DNA of 25,396 bases from CALWRM01 sp050309765 (lineage in GTDB: Bacteria > Bacillota > Clostridia > Christensenellales > UBA1750). The stretch covers positions 1-25,396 of the forward strand of contig JBNRMU010000092.1 in NCBI GenBank assembly GCA_050309765.1, given 5' to 3'. The notes under the pieces are model-generated. The model searched no databases, was not told the origin of the DNA, and saw only the letters and a list, made by a program, of their open reading frames with translations. The position numbers and the translations under genes were made by a program. This document shows, piece by piece, positions 14,459 to 22,337 of the stretch. Within the stretch, counting starts at the first letter, position 1, and every line of letters starts with the position of its first letter.

Positions 14459-15223
14459 TCAGATGCCGACCATGATCTTACCGCCGCACACCGGCAGGAA
14501 CGCGCCGGTGATAAAGGAAGCAAGATCGCTGCAAAGGAAGGCAACAACATTGGCGATCTCCTGATCCGTGCCGCGGCGGCCAAGGGGGATCTTCGGCAGA
14601 TAGTGCTCCATGGGCTGCAGGCCGTGCTCGCGCTCCTCATCGGAGATCGTCCAGCCGGGTGCGATCTGGTTCACGGTGATGCTGCTTGGGCCCAGCTCAC
14701 GGGCAAGGGTGCGCAAGACGCCGTCCTGCGCGCGCTTGGCAGCCGCATAGGCGGACTGGGTAACGAAGCATTCGGCGGCGCACTCGCTGCTGATGGCAAC
14801 GATGCGGCCGTACTTGCGCTCAACCATGTGGGGAGCAAAGGCCTGGGCCATGAGCACGTTCTGCATGGCGCAGCTGTTGAACTGGTCCAGATAATCGGCC
14901 GGATCCTGCTCCAAAACGGTGGTCCACTTGTATTGTGAGACCGCGTTGTTCACCAATATGTCAGGCAGAGAAAATTCCTTTGCAAGCCTGTCGCGCATGG
15001 CGAAGACGGTCTTAGGCTGGGAAAAGTCAGCGCTGACGGCGATGGACCTGCGGCCAAGCGTTCGTATCTCCTCGACCACCTTTTGCGCCTGGGCTTCGTT
15101 GTGCAGATAGTGCACGGCCACATCGGCGCCGCAGTCAGCCAGCGTCTTTGCCATGGTGCGGCCGAGCTGGCCGCTGCCGCCGGTAACGATAGCGCATCTT
15201 CCGGAAAGATCGATATTCAACAA
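14459..15223 (-). CDS. Short-chain dehydrogenase/reductase (SDR family)
   Basis: This approximately 254-residue NAD(P)-dependent oxidoreductase has the nucleotide-binding TGGSGQLGR near the N-terminus, the NNAV variant of the structural NNAG motif, and a catalytic triad Ser146 (AISSE), Tyr159 and Lys163 (AYAAAK), followed by ITVNQIAPGWT. It resembles FabG-like and sugar dehydrogenase SDRs; its place before a GH51 gene suggests a sugar or sugar acid substrate. The frame is open to a GTG at 15259, but that coincides with the predicted transcription start. A TTG at 15223, 8 bases after GGGGG, is therefore preferred. Confidence 0.88.
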   Translation of the reverse strand: MLNIDLSGRCAIVTGGSGQLGRTMAKTLADCGADVAVHYLHNEAQAQKVVEEIRTLGRRSIAVSADFSQPKTVFAMRDRLAKEFSLPDILVNNAVSQYKWTTVLEQDPADYLDQFNSCAMQNVLMAQAFAPHMVERKYGRIVAISSECAAECFVTQSAYAAAKRAQDGVLRTLARELGPSSITVNQIAPGWTISDEEREHGLQPMEHYLPKIPLGRRGTDQEIANVVAFLCSDLASFITGAFLPVCGGKIMVGI

Positions 15224-15265
15224 TGCGTATACCCCCGATTTTGTATGCTGTTTTAACACAGTTTA

Positions 15266-15294
15266 AGTATAGCATTGTTGTGCTTTACGGAAAA
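15266..15294 (-). promoter_or_regulatory. Probable promoter of the SDR-GH51 operon
   Basis: TATACT (15266-15271) with a weak -35 (TTTTCC, 15289-15294). Downstream the sequence is TATACTTAA, then six bases, then TTAAAA, the same arrangement as at the ManD-type promoter. An imperfect palindrome (CTGTTTTAACACAG, 15248-15261) lies at the start point. Confidence 0.45.
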
Positions 15295-15312
15295 CACTTT
15301 TTACGCTATGAT
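15284..15312 (+). promoter_or_regulatory. Promoter of the lipoprotein gene
   Basis: TTTACG (15284-15289), 17 bases, TATGAT (15307-15312), about 70 bases before the lipoprotein start. Its -35 overlaps the -35 of the divergent SDR promoter, so the two may interfere. Confidence 0.6.
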
Positions 15313-15381
15313 GAAAAAAGATAAAAGCGCCTAAGCGCCAAATATATCTACAGAGCTTAACACCCGAGGAGGGCGATTCCC

Positions 15382-17109
15382 TTGAAAAAGATTCTCGTGC
15401 TTTTGCTTACACTGCTGCTTCTTGCCGGCTGCCGGGCCCAACCCGCTTCCGTCGATGCGGAGCAGCCAGCCTCCGGCGTGCCCGGCTATTACGCTTTGAG
15501 CCAAGTATGGGCAGGCGGCAGCGGCGCACAGGCGGATTTGTTGACGATCGAGGTCTCCCGCCGCCAGGAGGATACCATTGTGGAGCTGCGCTTTGACGGC
15601 GAAAACGGGCTACCGAGCTACAGCGTGTCCGGCCTTTCCGACCCCGCGCGGCTGGTGATCGCCCTGCCGCTTTCCTCCCACAGCTTTGCCGGCCGGGAAA
15701 TAGAGCCAAACGGTTTGTTTGAAGGCATGTTCTACGAGCAGGACGGCGAAAACACCGTTTTGTACCTGCAGTTTACGGGCAATATCGCCTATAAACCAGC
15801 GGAAGATACACAGACGCTGACCTTTTTCGTGCGTGCGGATGCGCTCGACGAACGTATGGACAGCTTTGTTCGCCTGTCCTATGGCGAAAAGACGGCCCCG
15901 ATCGCACAAAAACATGAGATGACACCCGCCCTTTGCGACGACGGCGCGACTGTGATCTATCTATCCCGTCCTTTTGCCAGCCAGCAGGATGCGGAAGCAC
16001 TGCGCCAATCGCTGGAGGAGGAATTGCTTGCGCAGAACCTGGACGATACACCCCAGGTTTCGCTTCTGCAAAGCGGCGCCGCGCCCGAGTATATGGAACC
16101 CATCTCACGCAGCGAGCTTTCTGCTCTGGGCGCACTGCTCCGCGCGGATGAGAGCGTACTGAATGCCGACGTGTTTATGGTGGACGCGCGCTTCCTTTGC
16201 TGGCTGCCGGATGGAAAAACGGCGGTGCTTGCCTGCCCGACCAATCAGGACGAAGCTGTAGAGGAAGTGTGGCTCTGCGATTTGAATGGAAATTCGCATA
16301 AGCTTTTCGATGGCGAGTTTTCCGCCCTGCAAAAGGGAACGGTTTCCTCAGATGGACGCTATTTCGCCCTGATCGAGCAGTTGGAAGGCGCGCGGCTCGT
16401 GTACGTATACGATAAGGAGCAGGGCACGCTCGATCTTCTTTCCACCCAGGGCTTTGGCGACTATACCACGGATATCGCCTGGTCGGCGGAGGATAAGCTT
16501 TACGCCATGACCGGCGACGATGTGATGCAGCTCATGGTTTACGATCCCGCCCTTTCCGGCAGCGAAACTGCCAGCGTGAGCGCCGTGGAGGAAAGGGAAG
16601 GCAGTTACGGCACCATCGGCTGCGCGGGCGGCTGGGTGTACTTTACCGACGAGTACGGCGATATCCTGCGCGCCAATCCCCAGACGGCCACGCGCGAGCT
16701 GTTCGTTCCCGGCGATGGGTTCTGGATCTCCGGCGACGGGGAGCATATGGCCGTGGTGCTGTATGTGGACCAGGAGGGCGGCGAGGTCAACAGCTATATC
16801 GATGTATATACGCCTACGGCAAAGCAGGTCGCACGGCTTGAGATCGAATCGGCACTGCTCAACGCCTGCTGGGACAGGGACGGACAAAAGCTGTACTATC
16901 TGCTGGCCAATTACAGCAATGCCGAGTATCCGACGGAGCTGTTCGTCTTTGACATTTTGACGGGCAAGAGCGAAAGCCTGGGCATGCTTGCAAGCAAGAA
17001 CATCTTTACCGGCGCGGAGAGCAGCGAGCTTATGCTGGTAGCTTATTTGGAACAAAACGGCGCGCTGCGGCCCGTCTGCTACCGCCTGCACCTGCAAGAT
17101 GCTGCGTAA
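15382..17109 (+). CDS. Lipoprotein with a predicted beta-propeller domain
   Basis: This 575-residue protein begins with a lipoprotein signal (MKKILVLLLTLLLLAGC, Cys17 lipidated), so it is anchored outside the membrane. Residues of about 35-190 form a beta-rich domain. From about residue 270 there are repeated units with aromatic and Asp-Gly turns, such as FLCWLPDGKTAVLACP, GTVSSDGRYFALIEQ, DIAWSAEDKLYAM and NACWDRDGQKLYYLL, consistent with a WD40/DPP-like propeller. No catalytic triad is apparent. The start is TTG at 15382, with GAGGAGGG 8 bases upstream. Function is unknown; a binding or scaffold role is likely. The following membrane protein gene is probably co-transcribed. Confidence 0.8.
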   Translation: MKKILVLLLTLLLLAGCRAQPASVDAEQPASGVPGYYALSQVWAGGSGAQADLLTIEVSRRQEDTIVELRFDGENGLPSYSVSGLSDPARLVIALPLSSHSFAGREIEPNGLFEGMFYEQDGENTVLYLQFTGNIAYKPAEDTQTLTFFVRADALDERMDSFVRLSYGEKTAPIAQKHEMTPALCDDGATVIYLSRPFASQQDAEALRQSLEEELLAQNLDDTPQVSLLQSGAAPEYMEPISRSELSALGALLRADESVLNADVFMVDARFLCWLPDGKTAVLACPTNQDEAVEEVWLCDLNGNSHKLFDGEFSALQKGTVSSDGRYFALIEQLEGARLVYVYDKEQGTLDLLSTQGFGDYTTDIAWSAEDKLYAMTGDDVMQLMVYDPALSGSETASVSAVEEREGSYGTIGCAGGWVYFTDEYGDILRANPQTATRELFVPGDGFWISGDGEHMAVVLYVDQEGGEVNSYIDVYTPTAKQVARLEIESALLNACWDRDGQKLYYLLANYSNAEYPTELFVFDILTGKSESLGMLASKNIFTGAESSELMLVAYLEQNGALRPVCYRLHLQDAA

Positions 17110-17183
17110 CCGCAAATGGCATGCCCTGTTTGCGGGAAGAAGCATTTCTATTATGTTGAACTGAAACCGGAGGAGAACGCTGC

Positions 17184-17492
17184 ATGAAAAAAGGGCTGAT
17201 CGCGCTGTTTTCCTCGCTGGCGCTCAACGCGCTCGGATTGCTTGTCAATTACCGATCGTATCTTGCAGAAAAGCACCTGCTCTTGTCCTATAAGGTGTAT
17301 GGCGGGGAGATCACATCGGAATCCGGCTTCGGCCTGCGCGCAATCCATACATACAGCATGATGCAGGGCGGAAGCGACGCCCACTGCCTGCGCTTTAGCC
17401 CGCTTGAATTTATGCTTTGGCTGCTCATAGGCATGCTCGCCATATGGTTCATACTGTGGCTGTGCGGCAGGCTGTGCAAAACTAAGAATTGA
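17184..17492 (+). CDS. Small hypothetical membrane protein
   Basis: This 102-residue protein has an N-terminal hydrophobic helix (LIALFSSLALNALGLLVNY) and a second near the C-terminus (FMLWLLIGMLAIWFILWLC), with a polar loop of about 45 residues (YKVYGGEITSESGFGLRAIH) between them. GGAGGAG lies 8 bases before the ATG. It follows the lipoprotein gene by 74 bases and a terminator follows it, so the two probably form an operon. I recognise no family. Confidence 0.7.
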   Translation: MKKGLIALFSSLALNALGLLVNYRSYLAEKHLLLSYKVYGGEITSESGFGLRAIHTYSMMQGGSDAHCLRFSPLEFMLWLLIGMLAIWFILWLCGRLCKTKN

Positions 17493-17512
17493 AAAAACAT
17501 ATGCTTGAATCC

Positions 17513-17552
17513 ACCTGCCCTTGGCACACAAAGCCGGGGGCAGGTTCTTTGT
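17513..17552 (+). terminator. Intrinsic terminator of the lipoprotein operon
   Basis: ACCTGCCCTTGGC pairs with GCCGGGGGCAGGT (13 pairs, two G-U) around a 7-base loop, followed by a modest U-tract (TTCTTTGTT). It starts about 20 bases after the small membrane protein gene. Confidence 0.8.
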
Positions 17553-17630
17553 TGGGCTTCTGTCTCAAGCCATCTCCTGACTGCGATGTAAAGCAAAGGT
17601 TATTTGCGCTTAGAGCCTTGGTAAAACGCT

Positions 17631-17659
17631 TTGATTCTTAACACAACTTGTATTATTCT
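17631..17659 (+). promoter_or_regulatory. Probable promoter of the MATE transporter gene
   Basis: TTGATT (17631-17636), 17 bases, TATTCT (17654-17659), about 50 bases before the preferred ATG. Each hexamer matches the consensus at four of six places. Confidence 0.5.
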
Positions 17660-17710
17660 GGGAGAGCTGGTCTTGATCCGGCAAGCCTTGCAAGAAAAGA
17701 GTTGCGTTTT

Positions 17711-19108
17711 ATGACGGCAAAATCCGTTACCCGCGATATGACCTATGGAAGCCCGCTGAAGCTGATCGTGGGCTTTGCCCTGCCGATGATCCTCGGCAAC
17801 CTGTTTCAGCAGATGTATTCCATGGTGGATACGATCATCGTCGGCAGATATTTGGGCGTGGGTGCCCTGGCGGCCGTCGGCTCCGTGGGTTCGCTGCAGT
17901 TTATGATCCTGGGCTTTTGCCTGGGCTCCTGTGTGGGATTGTCCATCCCCATTGCGCAGCAATTCGGCGCCAAGGATATCGAAAACCTGCACCGCTATGT
18001 GGCAAACGGCATCTATCTTGCATCGCTTATGGCCGTATTGGTAACGGCCGTTACGCTGCTTTTGTCCCACCATATCCTCAGGTGGATGCAGACGCCGCAA
18101 GACATCATTGCCGATGCGTACAGCTACTTTTCCGTGATCCTGCTCGGCATTCCGGCGATGATCTTATACAACTTGGCCTCTGCTATCATGCGCGCGCTGG
18201 GCGACAGCAGACGACCGTTGTATTTTTTGATCCTGTCTTCCGGCATCAATATCGTGCTGGATCTTGTGTTCATCCTTTGGTTTCACTGGGGCTGCGCAGG
18301 CGCTGCCTGGGCAACGATTCTTTCCCAGCTGATCTCGGGCGTGCTGTGCGTGGTCTATATGATTCAAAAACTACCCATCCTCCGCCTTGAAAAGGAGGAG
18401 TGGAAGGTCAGTGCCCCGCATCTGAAGAACCTGAGCGCCATGGGCTTCCCCATGGGCCTGCAAAACTCCATCACGGCCATCGGCAGCGTGCTGTTATCCA
18501 GCGCGGTCAATTCGCTCGGGTCCACCGCCGTGGCCTCAATGACCGCCGGCTTTAAGGTGCAGATGATCTTCAACTCTGCCTATGACGCCATGGGCAACAC
18601 CATGGCCACCTACTGCGGCCAGAACCTGGGCGCGCGCAAGCTTTCGCGCATCGGGCGCGGCCTGCGCTGCGGCATCTGGATCATGATCGGCTATACGGCG
18701 CTGTCCTTCGCATTCATGTATTTCTTCGGCACCACGGTGGCGCTTTTGTTCGTAAGCCCCACGGAAACGGAGATTCTCGCCAACGTGCATATCTTCCTTG
18801 TGATTACGGCAGCCTCGTCCGTGCTGCTGGTGTTCGTGAACCTGCTGCGCTATGCTATCCAGGGTCTGGGCTTCAGTCGCTACGCCTTGTTTGCGGGGCT
18901 GTTTGAGATGGTGGCAAGGTCTTCCGTCGCCTTTTTGCTGGTGCCTGCCATCGGCTTTACCGGCGCTTGTTTTGCCAGCCCCGCCGCCTGGGTGGCGGCC
19001 GACTGCTTCCTGGTTCCCTGTTATCTTATGCTTATGCGCAGGATACGCCGCACCACGCAGGAGGTGCCGGACCTGCCGGAGGAGAGCCAATCCCTTGCCA
19101 CCGAATGA
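17711..19108 (+). CDS. MATE family efflux transporter
   Basis: This 465-residue multidrug and toxic compound extrusion protein exports cationic compounds in exchange for Na+ or H+. It begins with the typical SPLKLIVGFALPMILGNLFQ and QMYSMVDTIIVGRYLG, and has about 12 membrane helices in two repeated halves. The second half begins near MGFPMGLQNSITAIGSVLL. Other typical segments are AIMRALGDSRRP and YCGQNLGARK. Length is normal. ATG at 17711 is chosen since the family usually starts just here; the frame extends 21 codons further to a TTG, but that would begin inside the promoter. The ribosome binding site is weak (AAGAG). Substrate cannot be told. Confidence 0.93.
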   Translation: MTAKSVTRDMTYGSPLKLIVGFALPMILGNLFQQMYSMVDTIIVGRYLGVGALAAVGSVGSLQFMILGFCLGSCVGLSIPIAQQFGAKDIENLHRYVANGIYLASLMAVLVTAVTLLLSHHILRWMQTPQDIIADAYSYFSVILLGIPAMILYNLASAIMRALGDSRRPLYFLILSSGINIVLDLVFILWFHWGCAGAAWATILSQLISGVLCVVYMIQKLPILRLEKEEWKVSAPHLKNLSAMGFPMGLQNSITAIGSVLLSSAVNSLGSTAVASMTAGFKVQMIFNSAYDAMGNTMATYCGQNLGARKLSRIGRGLRCGIWIMIGYTALSFAFMYFFGTTVALLFVSPTETEILANVHIFLVITAASSVLLVFVNLLRYAIQGLGFSRYALFAGLFEMVARSSVAFLLVPAIGFTGACFASPAAWVAADCFLVPCYLMLMRRIRRTTQEVPDLPEESQSLATE

Positions 19109-19116
19109 ATGCACAA

Positions 19117-19164
19117 AAGCAAAAACCAGCGACAGGCGATAGCGTCCTTCGCTGGTTTTTGCTT
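19117..19164. terminator. Bidirectional terminator between the MATE and recombinase genes
   Basis: Two perfectly complementary 16-base arms (AAGCAAAAACCAGCGA and its complement) surround a 16-base loop. Each strand ends in a T-rich run (GGTTTTTGCTT). It lies in the gap between two converging genes. Confidence 0.9.
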
Positions 19165-19185
19165 CTGTCAGATGTTTAAACGGCA

Positions 19186-20238
19186 TCAACCGTCGTCGCG
19201 CAGCTTGATATTGTGCGCGGCGATGCGGCGGCTTTCGTCGCTCATGGCGGCGTAATGGCGGCGGGTGGTGTTTACATCCGTATGGCCAAGCACATCGGCC
19301 ACCAGATAGATATCGCCCGTTTCTTTGTACAGATTGGTGCCAAATGTGGAGCGCAGCTTGTGCGGAGAGATGTTTTTAAGAGGGATCACCAGGGAGGAAT
19401 ACTTTTTGACCAGGTTCTGCACGGAGCGCACGTCCATGCGCTTTTTTTGCAGGGAAAGGAAAAGGGCGTCCTCGTGGCCGGGCAGGGCCTCGATCTGGCG
19501 GCGCTTGGGCAGGTAGGTCAGCAGGGCCTTGGCAACCTCCTCGGAAAAGTAAAGGATCACGGAGGCGCCGCCCTTGCGCACCACGCGGAAGCCGTTGATG
19601 GAAAAGTCCAGGTCGGAGATGTTCAGCCCCACACATTCGCTCACACGGATGCCGGTGCCAAGCAGCAGGGTGATCAGGGCAAGGTCCCGATCCCTGGTCA
19701 TCTCGTGAAACTTCTGCTGACGGGGGGTAAGGCGCGTGCCGTCCTCCACCAGGTCCAACAGCTTGGCCACCTCGTCCACCTCCAGGCGGGTGATGACCTT
19801 GTCGTGGCGCTTAGGCATATCCACCAAAGCGGCTACATTGGCGGGGATGCGCTGCTTTTTGAAAAAATACTTGAACATGGTGCGCAGAGCGGATAGCTTG
19901 CGCTCCTTGGCCGCCTCGCGGTCCATGAGCTGCTTTTCCTCGCGCTCGTAATAGGTCAGATGATCCATGTAGGTTTCCAGATCATCCAACGTGATCTGCG
20001 CAATATCGTCCAGGGTAATGTCGCTCCTGGTTTTGCCCAGCAGGCTTTGCTTGTATTCGAGCAGGAAGTCGAAGAAAATGATCAGGTCGCGCGCGTAGCT
20101 CAGCCGCGTCAGCGGCAGGGTCTCGTCGCTGATGCCGCGGAAAAACTCGCCGCAAAACGGCGGCATTTCCTTTAGCAGCTCGCGCAGGGCGGCCGTGTTC
20201 TTCTGGTCCTGCTGCGCACGGTATTCAAGGTTGCTCAT
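19186..20238 (-). CDS. Tyrosine recombinase (XerC/XerD-like integrase)
   Basis: This 350-residue site-specific recombinase has an N-terminal SAM-like DNA-binding domain (about residues 30-135) and a C-terminal catalytic domain. Catalytic residues in this numbering are Arg198 (GTGIRVSECVGL), Lys222 (RKGG), His293 and Arg296 (SPHKLRSTFG), His319 (LGHTDVNTTRRHY) and Tyr329, which is 10 residues after the last His. The start is ATG at 20238, with GGAGG 13 bases before it, a long spacing; the frame extends 11 codons further to a TTG. It may be a housekeeping Xer protein or a stray integrase: no attachment site or excisionase is seen. A 36-base inverted repeat sits just upstream. Confidence 0.88.
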   Translation of the reverse strand: MSNLEYRAQQDQKNTAALRELLKEMPPFCGEFFRGISDETLPLTRLSYARDLIIFFDFLLEYKQSLLGKTRSDITLDDIAQITLDDLETYMDHLTYYEREEKQLMDREAAKERKLSALRTMFKYFFKKQRIPANVAALVDMPKRHDKVITRLEVDEVAKLLDLVEDGTRLTPRQQKFHEMTRDRDLALITLLLGTGIRVSECVGLNISDLDFSINGFRVVRKGGASVILYFSEEVAKALLTYLPKRRQIEALPGHEDALFLSLQKKRMDVRSVQNLVKKYSSLVIPLKNISPHKLRSTFGTNLYKETGDIYLVADVLGHTDVNTTRRHYAAMSDESRRIAAHNIKLRDDG

Positions 20239-20260
20239 GGGTTTGACAAAACCTCCGCAA

Positions 20261-20296
20261 GGTTCTTGCAAAAAGGCCTTTCATGCACAAAGAACC
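20261..20296. repeat. Imperfect 36-base inverted repeat before the recombinase gene
   Basis: The outer arms are GGTTCTT and AAGAACC, inner TGCA copies follow, and the centre is the perfect palindrome AAAGGCCTTT. It ends about 9 bases before the GGAGG of the recombinase gene, inside the 118-base gap after the regulator. It may be an RNA hairpin controlling translation, a terminator-like leftover of the upstream gene, an operator or a recombination site. Confidence 0.6.
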
Positions 20297-20356
20297 AACC
20301 CGCGGCGGGCCGCAGATTGATTCTGCATGTGCATATGGTGACAAAAGGGTGAAGCG

Positions 20357-20911
20357 TTAGATGACGACAGCCAGGAACACAGCCTTTTCGGTGCCGATGG
20401 CCTGCATGCCGTGAGGAAAACTGGAATCGAAGTAGATGGAATCGCCTTTTTCCAGGATGATTTCCTTGCCGTTGACCTGCATGCGCAGGCTGCCTTCCAG
20501 CACATAGTCGAACTCCTGGCCATCGTGGCTGTTTAAGACCAGCGGCGTGCCGGCGGGAACGGGCCCTGCGGTCACATAGAAAGGATCGACTTTTTTCAGG
20601 CCGAAATTGTAGGCGAGGGAGAGGTAGTTGTATTCCTTGTTGCGCTCGATGCCGCGGCCCTTGCCGGCGCGGGTCACGCTGAACTCGTGCAGCTTGGGTT
20701 CTTCGCCGGTCAGCAGGATGCCGGGCTCCACGCCGCAATGCTCGGCCAGCTCCAGCAGAACGCTGATGGGCATGTCCTTTTCGCCGGATTCGTATTTTTC
20801 ATAGTCTTCAACGGAAATGCCGACCGCTTCGGCCAGCTCTTCTGCGGTAAAATCGCAGATCTCGCGCAGCTCGCGCAAACGCTCGGCGATCTCTCTCAGC
20901 TGTCCTGCCAT
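20357..20911 (-). CDS. XRE-family regulator with C-terminal cupin domain
   Basis: This 184-residue protein has an N-terminal helix-turn-helix of the Cro/C1 type (RLRELREICDFTAEELAEAV, then GISVEDYEKYESGEKDMP). The C-terminal cupin barrel follows (about residues 105-180), with HDGQEFDYVLEGSLRMQVNG, EKGDSIYFDSSFPHG and a metal-site-like spacing of His and Glu. Such regulators bind small ligands or metals in the cupin and control nearby genes. ATG at 20911 has AAGGAGG 9 bases before it; an earlier ATG two codons upstream is too close. It has its own promoter and lies between the hydrogenase-like gene and the recombinase. Its target is unknown. Confidence 0.92.
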   Translation of the reverse strand: MAGQLREIAERLRELREICDFTAEELAEAVGISVEDYEKYESGEKDMPISVLLELAEHCGVEPGILLTGEEPKLHEFSVTRAGKGRGIERNKEYNYLSLAYNFGLKKVDPFYVTAGPVPAGTPLVLNSHDGQEFDYVLEGSLRMQVNGKEIILEKGDSIYFDSSFPHGMQAIGTEKAVFLAVVI

Positions 20912-20945
20912 TTGCATCCGCCTCCTTGTGTTGCTCTCTAAATCC

Positions 20946-20974
20946 AGTATAGCCTACCTAAGAAAAAACCGCAA
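20946..20974 (-). promoter_or_regulatory. Promoter of the XRE-cupin gene
   Basis: TTGCGG (20969-20974), 17 bases, TATACT (20946-20951), beginning right at the stop of the hydrogenase-like gene. It lets the regulator be expressed apart from the upstream operon. A hairpin (CCTGGTGG/CCACCAGG) inside the end of the upstream gene is not a convincing terminator. Confidence 0.6.
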
Positions 20975-20977
20975 GGA

Positions 20978-22279
20978 TCAGCCCCTGGTGGTATCGGCAA
21001 GATCCACCAGGTTCTGGGCCAGGTTTTTGATCTGCTGCTTCATCTTATAGATGCAGTCAAGCTCTACCGCGTAGCCGACCACGATATCCTCAGCCAACGC
21101 GCGGCAGGACGGCGAACCGCAGGATCCGCAGTCAAGGCCCGGCAGGTTTTCCGTGATCTCCTCGATGCGGCGCATCTTTTCCAACGCCTGGGAGATGTCG
21201 CTGTCCAGCTTCAGAGCCTGGCTCGGCTGCAGCTTATGCTTGGTGTGGACCTCTTCCTCGGTGAGCTCCGTCACCTCCTGCGGCTCCATGCGGCTCTTGG
21301 GCAGACGCTCGATCAGCTTGCGCAGGCGGTTCTTGGCCACATAGGTGTTTTCAAAGGTGAGCGGGCCGCCCAGGCAGCCGCCCGTGCAGGCAAGGCCTTC
21401 AAAAAACTCTAGATCGCTCAGCTTGCCGTTTTCGATGGCCTCAAATACCTCGATCACGTTCTCGATGCCGTCCACATTGAGGGAGTTCTCGATGCCCACA
21501 GCCAGCATTTCGCCGCCGCTCTGGGCCCAGCCGACGCCCATATTTCCCGCCTCGGACAGGCGCTGCTTGCGCCGCGGCTCGGACAGCACGCGGTTGAGCT
21601 GTCCATAGATATCAAGGATGGAGATGGCGCCGTTGACCGGCGATTCCTTGCCGAACAGGGGCGCACGAATGGCCGTCATCTTGGCTGCGCAGGGCGAGAT
21701 GAAGAACACGCCCACGTCCTCCGGCTTGCAGCCGGTGCGCTCCATCATGCGCTTGCGAGCCACGATGGCCGCCGCCTCCATGGGCGAGATGATATCCACG
21801 ACATTTTCCAATAGCTCGGGAAAGCGCACCTGGATCAGGCGCAAGATCGCGGGGCAGGCGGAGGAGATGAGGGGGATGCCATTGTGGGTCTTACGGTTTT
21901 TGACCGCCGCGGCAATGCGCGGAGAGACGAGCTCCGCCCCGCGGGCCACCTCGAACACATCGTCAAAGCCCAGGGCAAGGAAACCATCCAGCAGCCTGTC
22001 CACCGTAAAGGCTTCCCTAAACTGGCCGTACAGGGTGGGAGCGGGCAGGGCGATTTTGTACTTATACTGCTTTATGATCTCCAGAGGATCCGTCACAGCG
22101 ACCTTGGCATGGTAGGGGCAAACCTTGATGCACATGCCGCAGTCGATGCAGCGGTCGGCGATAATGTGCGCACAGCCGTCATAAACCCGGATGGCCTCTG
22201 TGGGGCAGTGGCGCAGGCAGGTGGTGCAGCCCTTGCACTTGTCTTTTTCCAGCTTTACGGAATGCGTATAGGTTGGCAT
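20978..22279 (-). CDS. Putative sensory [FeFe]-hydrogenase (group D / HydS-like)
   Basis: This 433-residue protein has two N-terminal [4Fe-4S] ferredoxin motifs (Cys15/18/21/25 and Cys44/47/50/54), an H-cluster domain (about 75-310) and a C-terminal [4Fe-4S] motif (Cys384/387/392/409). The H-cluster cysteines are all kept: Cys142 (SSACP), Cys197 (SPCAAK) and Cys298/Cys302 (LACTGGC). The cysteine that shuttles protons in catalytic enzymes (first C of TSCCP) is Ala141. This substitution plus the C-terminal cluster fits the putative sensory [FeFe] hydrogenases. Its neighbours, a GHKL ATPase and a DRTGG protein, support a signalling role. Maturases HydE/F/G and catalytic hydrogenase genes are not in the window. 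A weak AAGG site precedes the ATG. Confidence 0.87.
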   Translation of the reverse strand: MPTYTHSVKLEKDKCKGCTTCLRHCPTEAIRVYDGCAHIIADRCIDCGMCIKVCPYHAKVAVTDPLEIIKQYKYKIALPAPTLYGQFREAFTVDRLLDGFLALGFDDVFEVARGAELVSPRIAAAVKNRKTHNGIPLISSACPAILRLIQVRFPELLENVVDIISPMEAAAIVARKRMMERTGCKPEDVGVFFISPCAAKMTAIRAPLFGKESPVNGAISILDIYGQLNRVLSEPRRKQRLSEAGNMGVGWAQSGGEMLAVGIENSLNVDGIENVIEVFEAIENGKLSDLEFFEGLACTGGCLGGPLTFENTYVAKNRLRKLIERLPKSRMEPQEVTELTEEEVHTKHKLQPSQALKLDSDISQALEKMRRIEEITENLPGLDCGSCGSPSCRALAEDIVVGYAVELDCIYKMKQQIKNLAQNLVDLADTTRG

Positions 22280-22337
22280 AAACCTTGTCAGGCCCTTTCT
22301 GTTTCAATGTTTGCAAAATGTCTGCGCGTTTTTTAGC

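Noticed and set aside
19186..20911. An integrated mobile element around the tyrosine recombinase
   Set aside because: No direct repeats, tRNA target, excisionase, relaxase or phage genes are nearby, and composition does not change. The flanking genes look chromosomal.
20985..21035. CCTGGTGG/CCACCAGG hairpin as terminator of the hydrogenase-like gene
   Set aside because: It lies inside the coding end, has a 12-base loop, and the T-run comes well after the stem, so it is not a normal intrinsic terminator.
20978..22279. Reading the hydrogenase-like gene as a catalytic H2-producing enzyme
   Set aside because: The proton-transfer cysteine is alanine (Ala141), the protein is short, and no catalytic hydrogenase partners or maturases are adjacent. 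A sensory role fits better.
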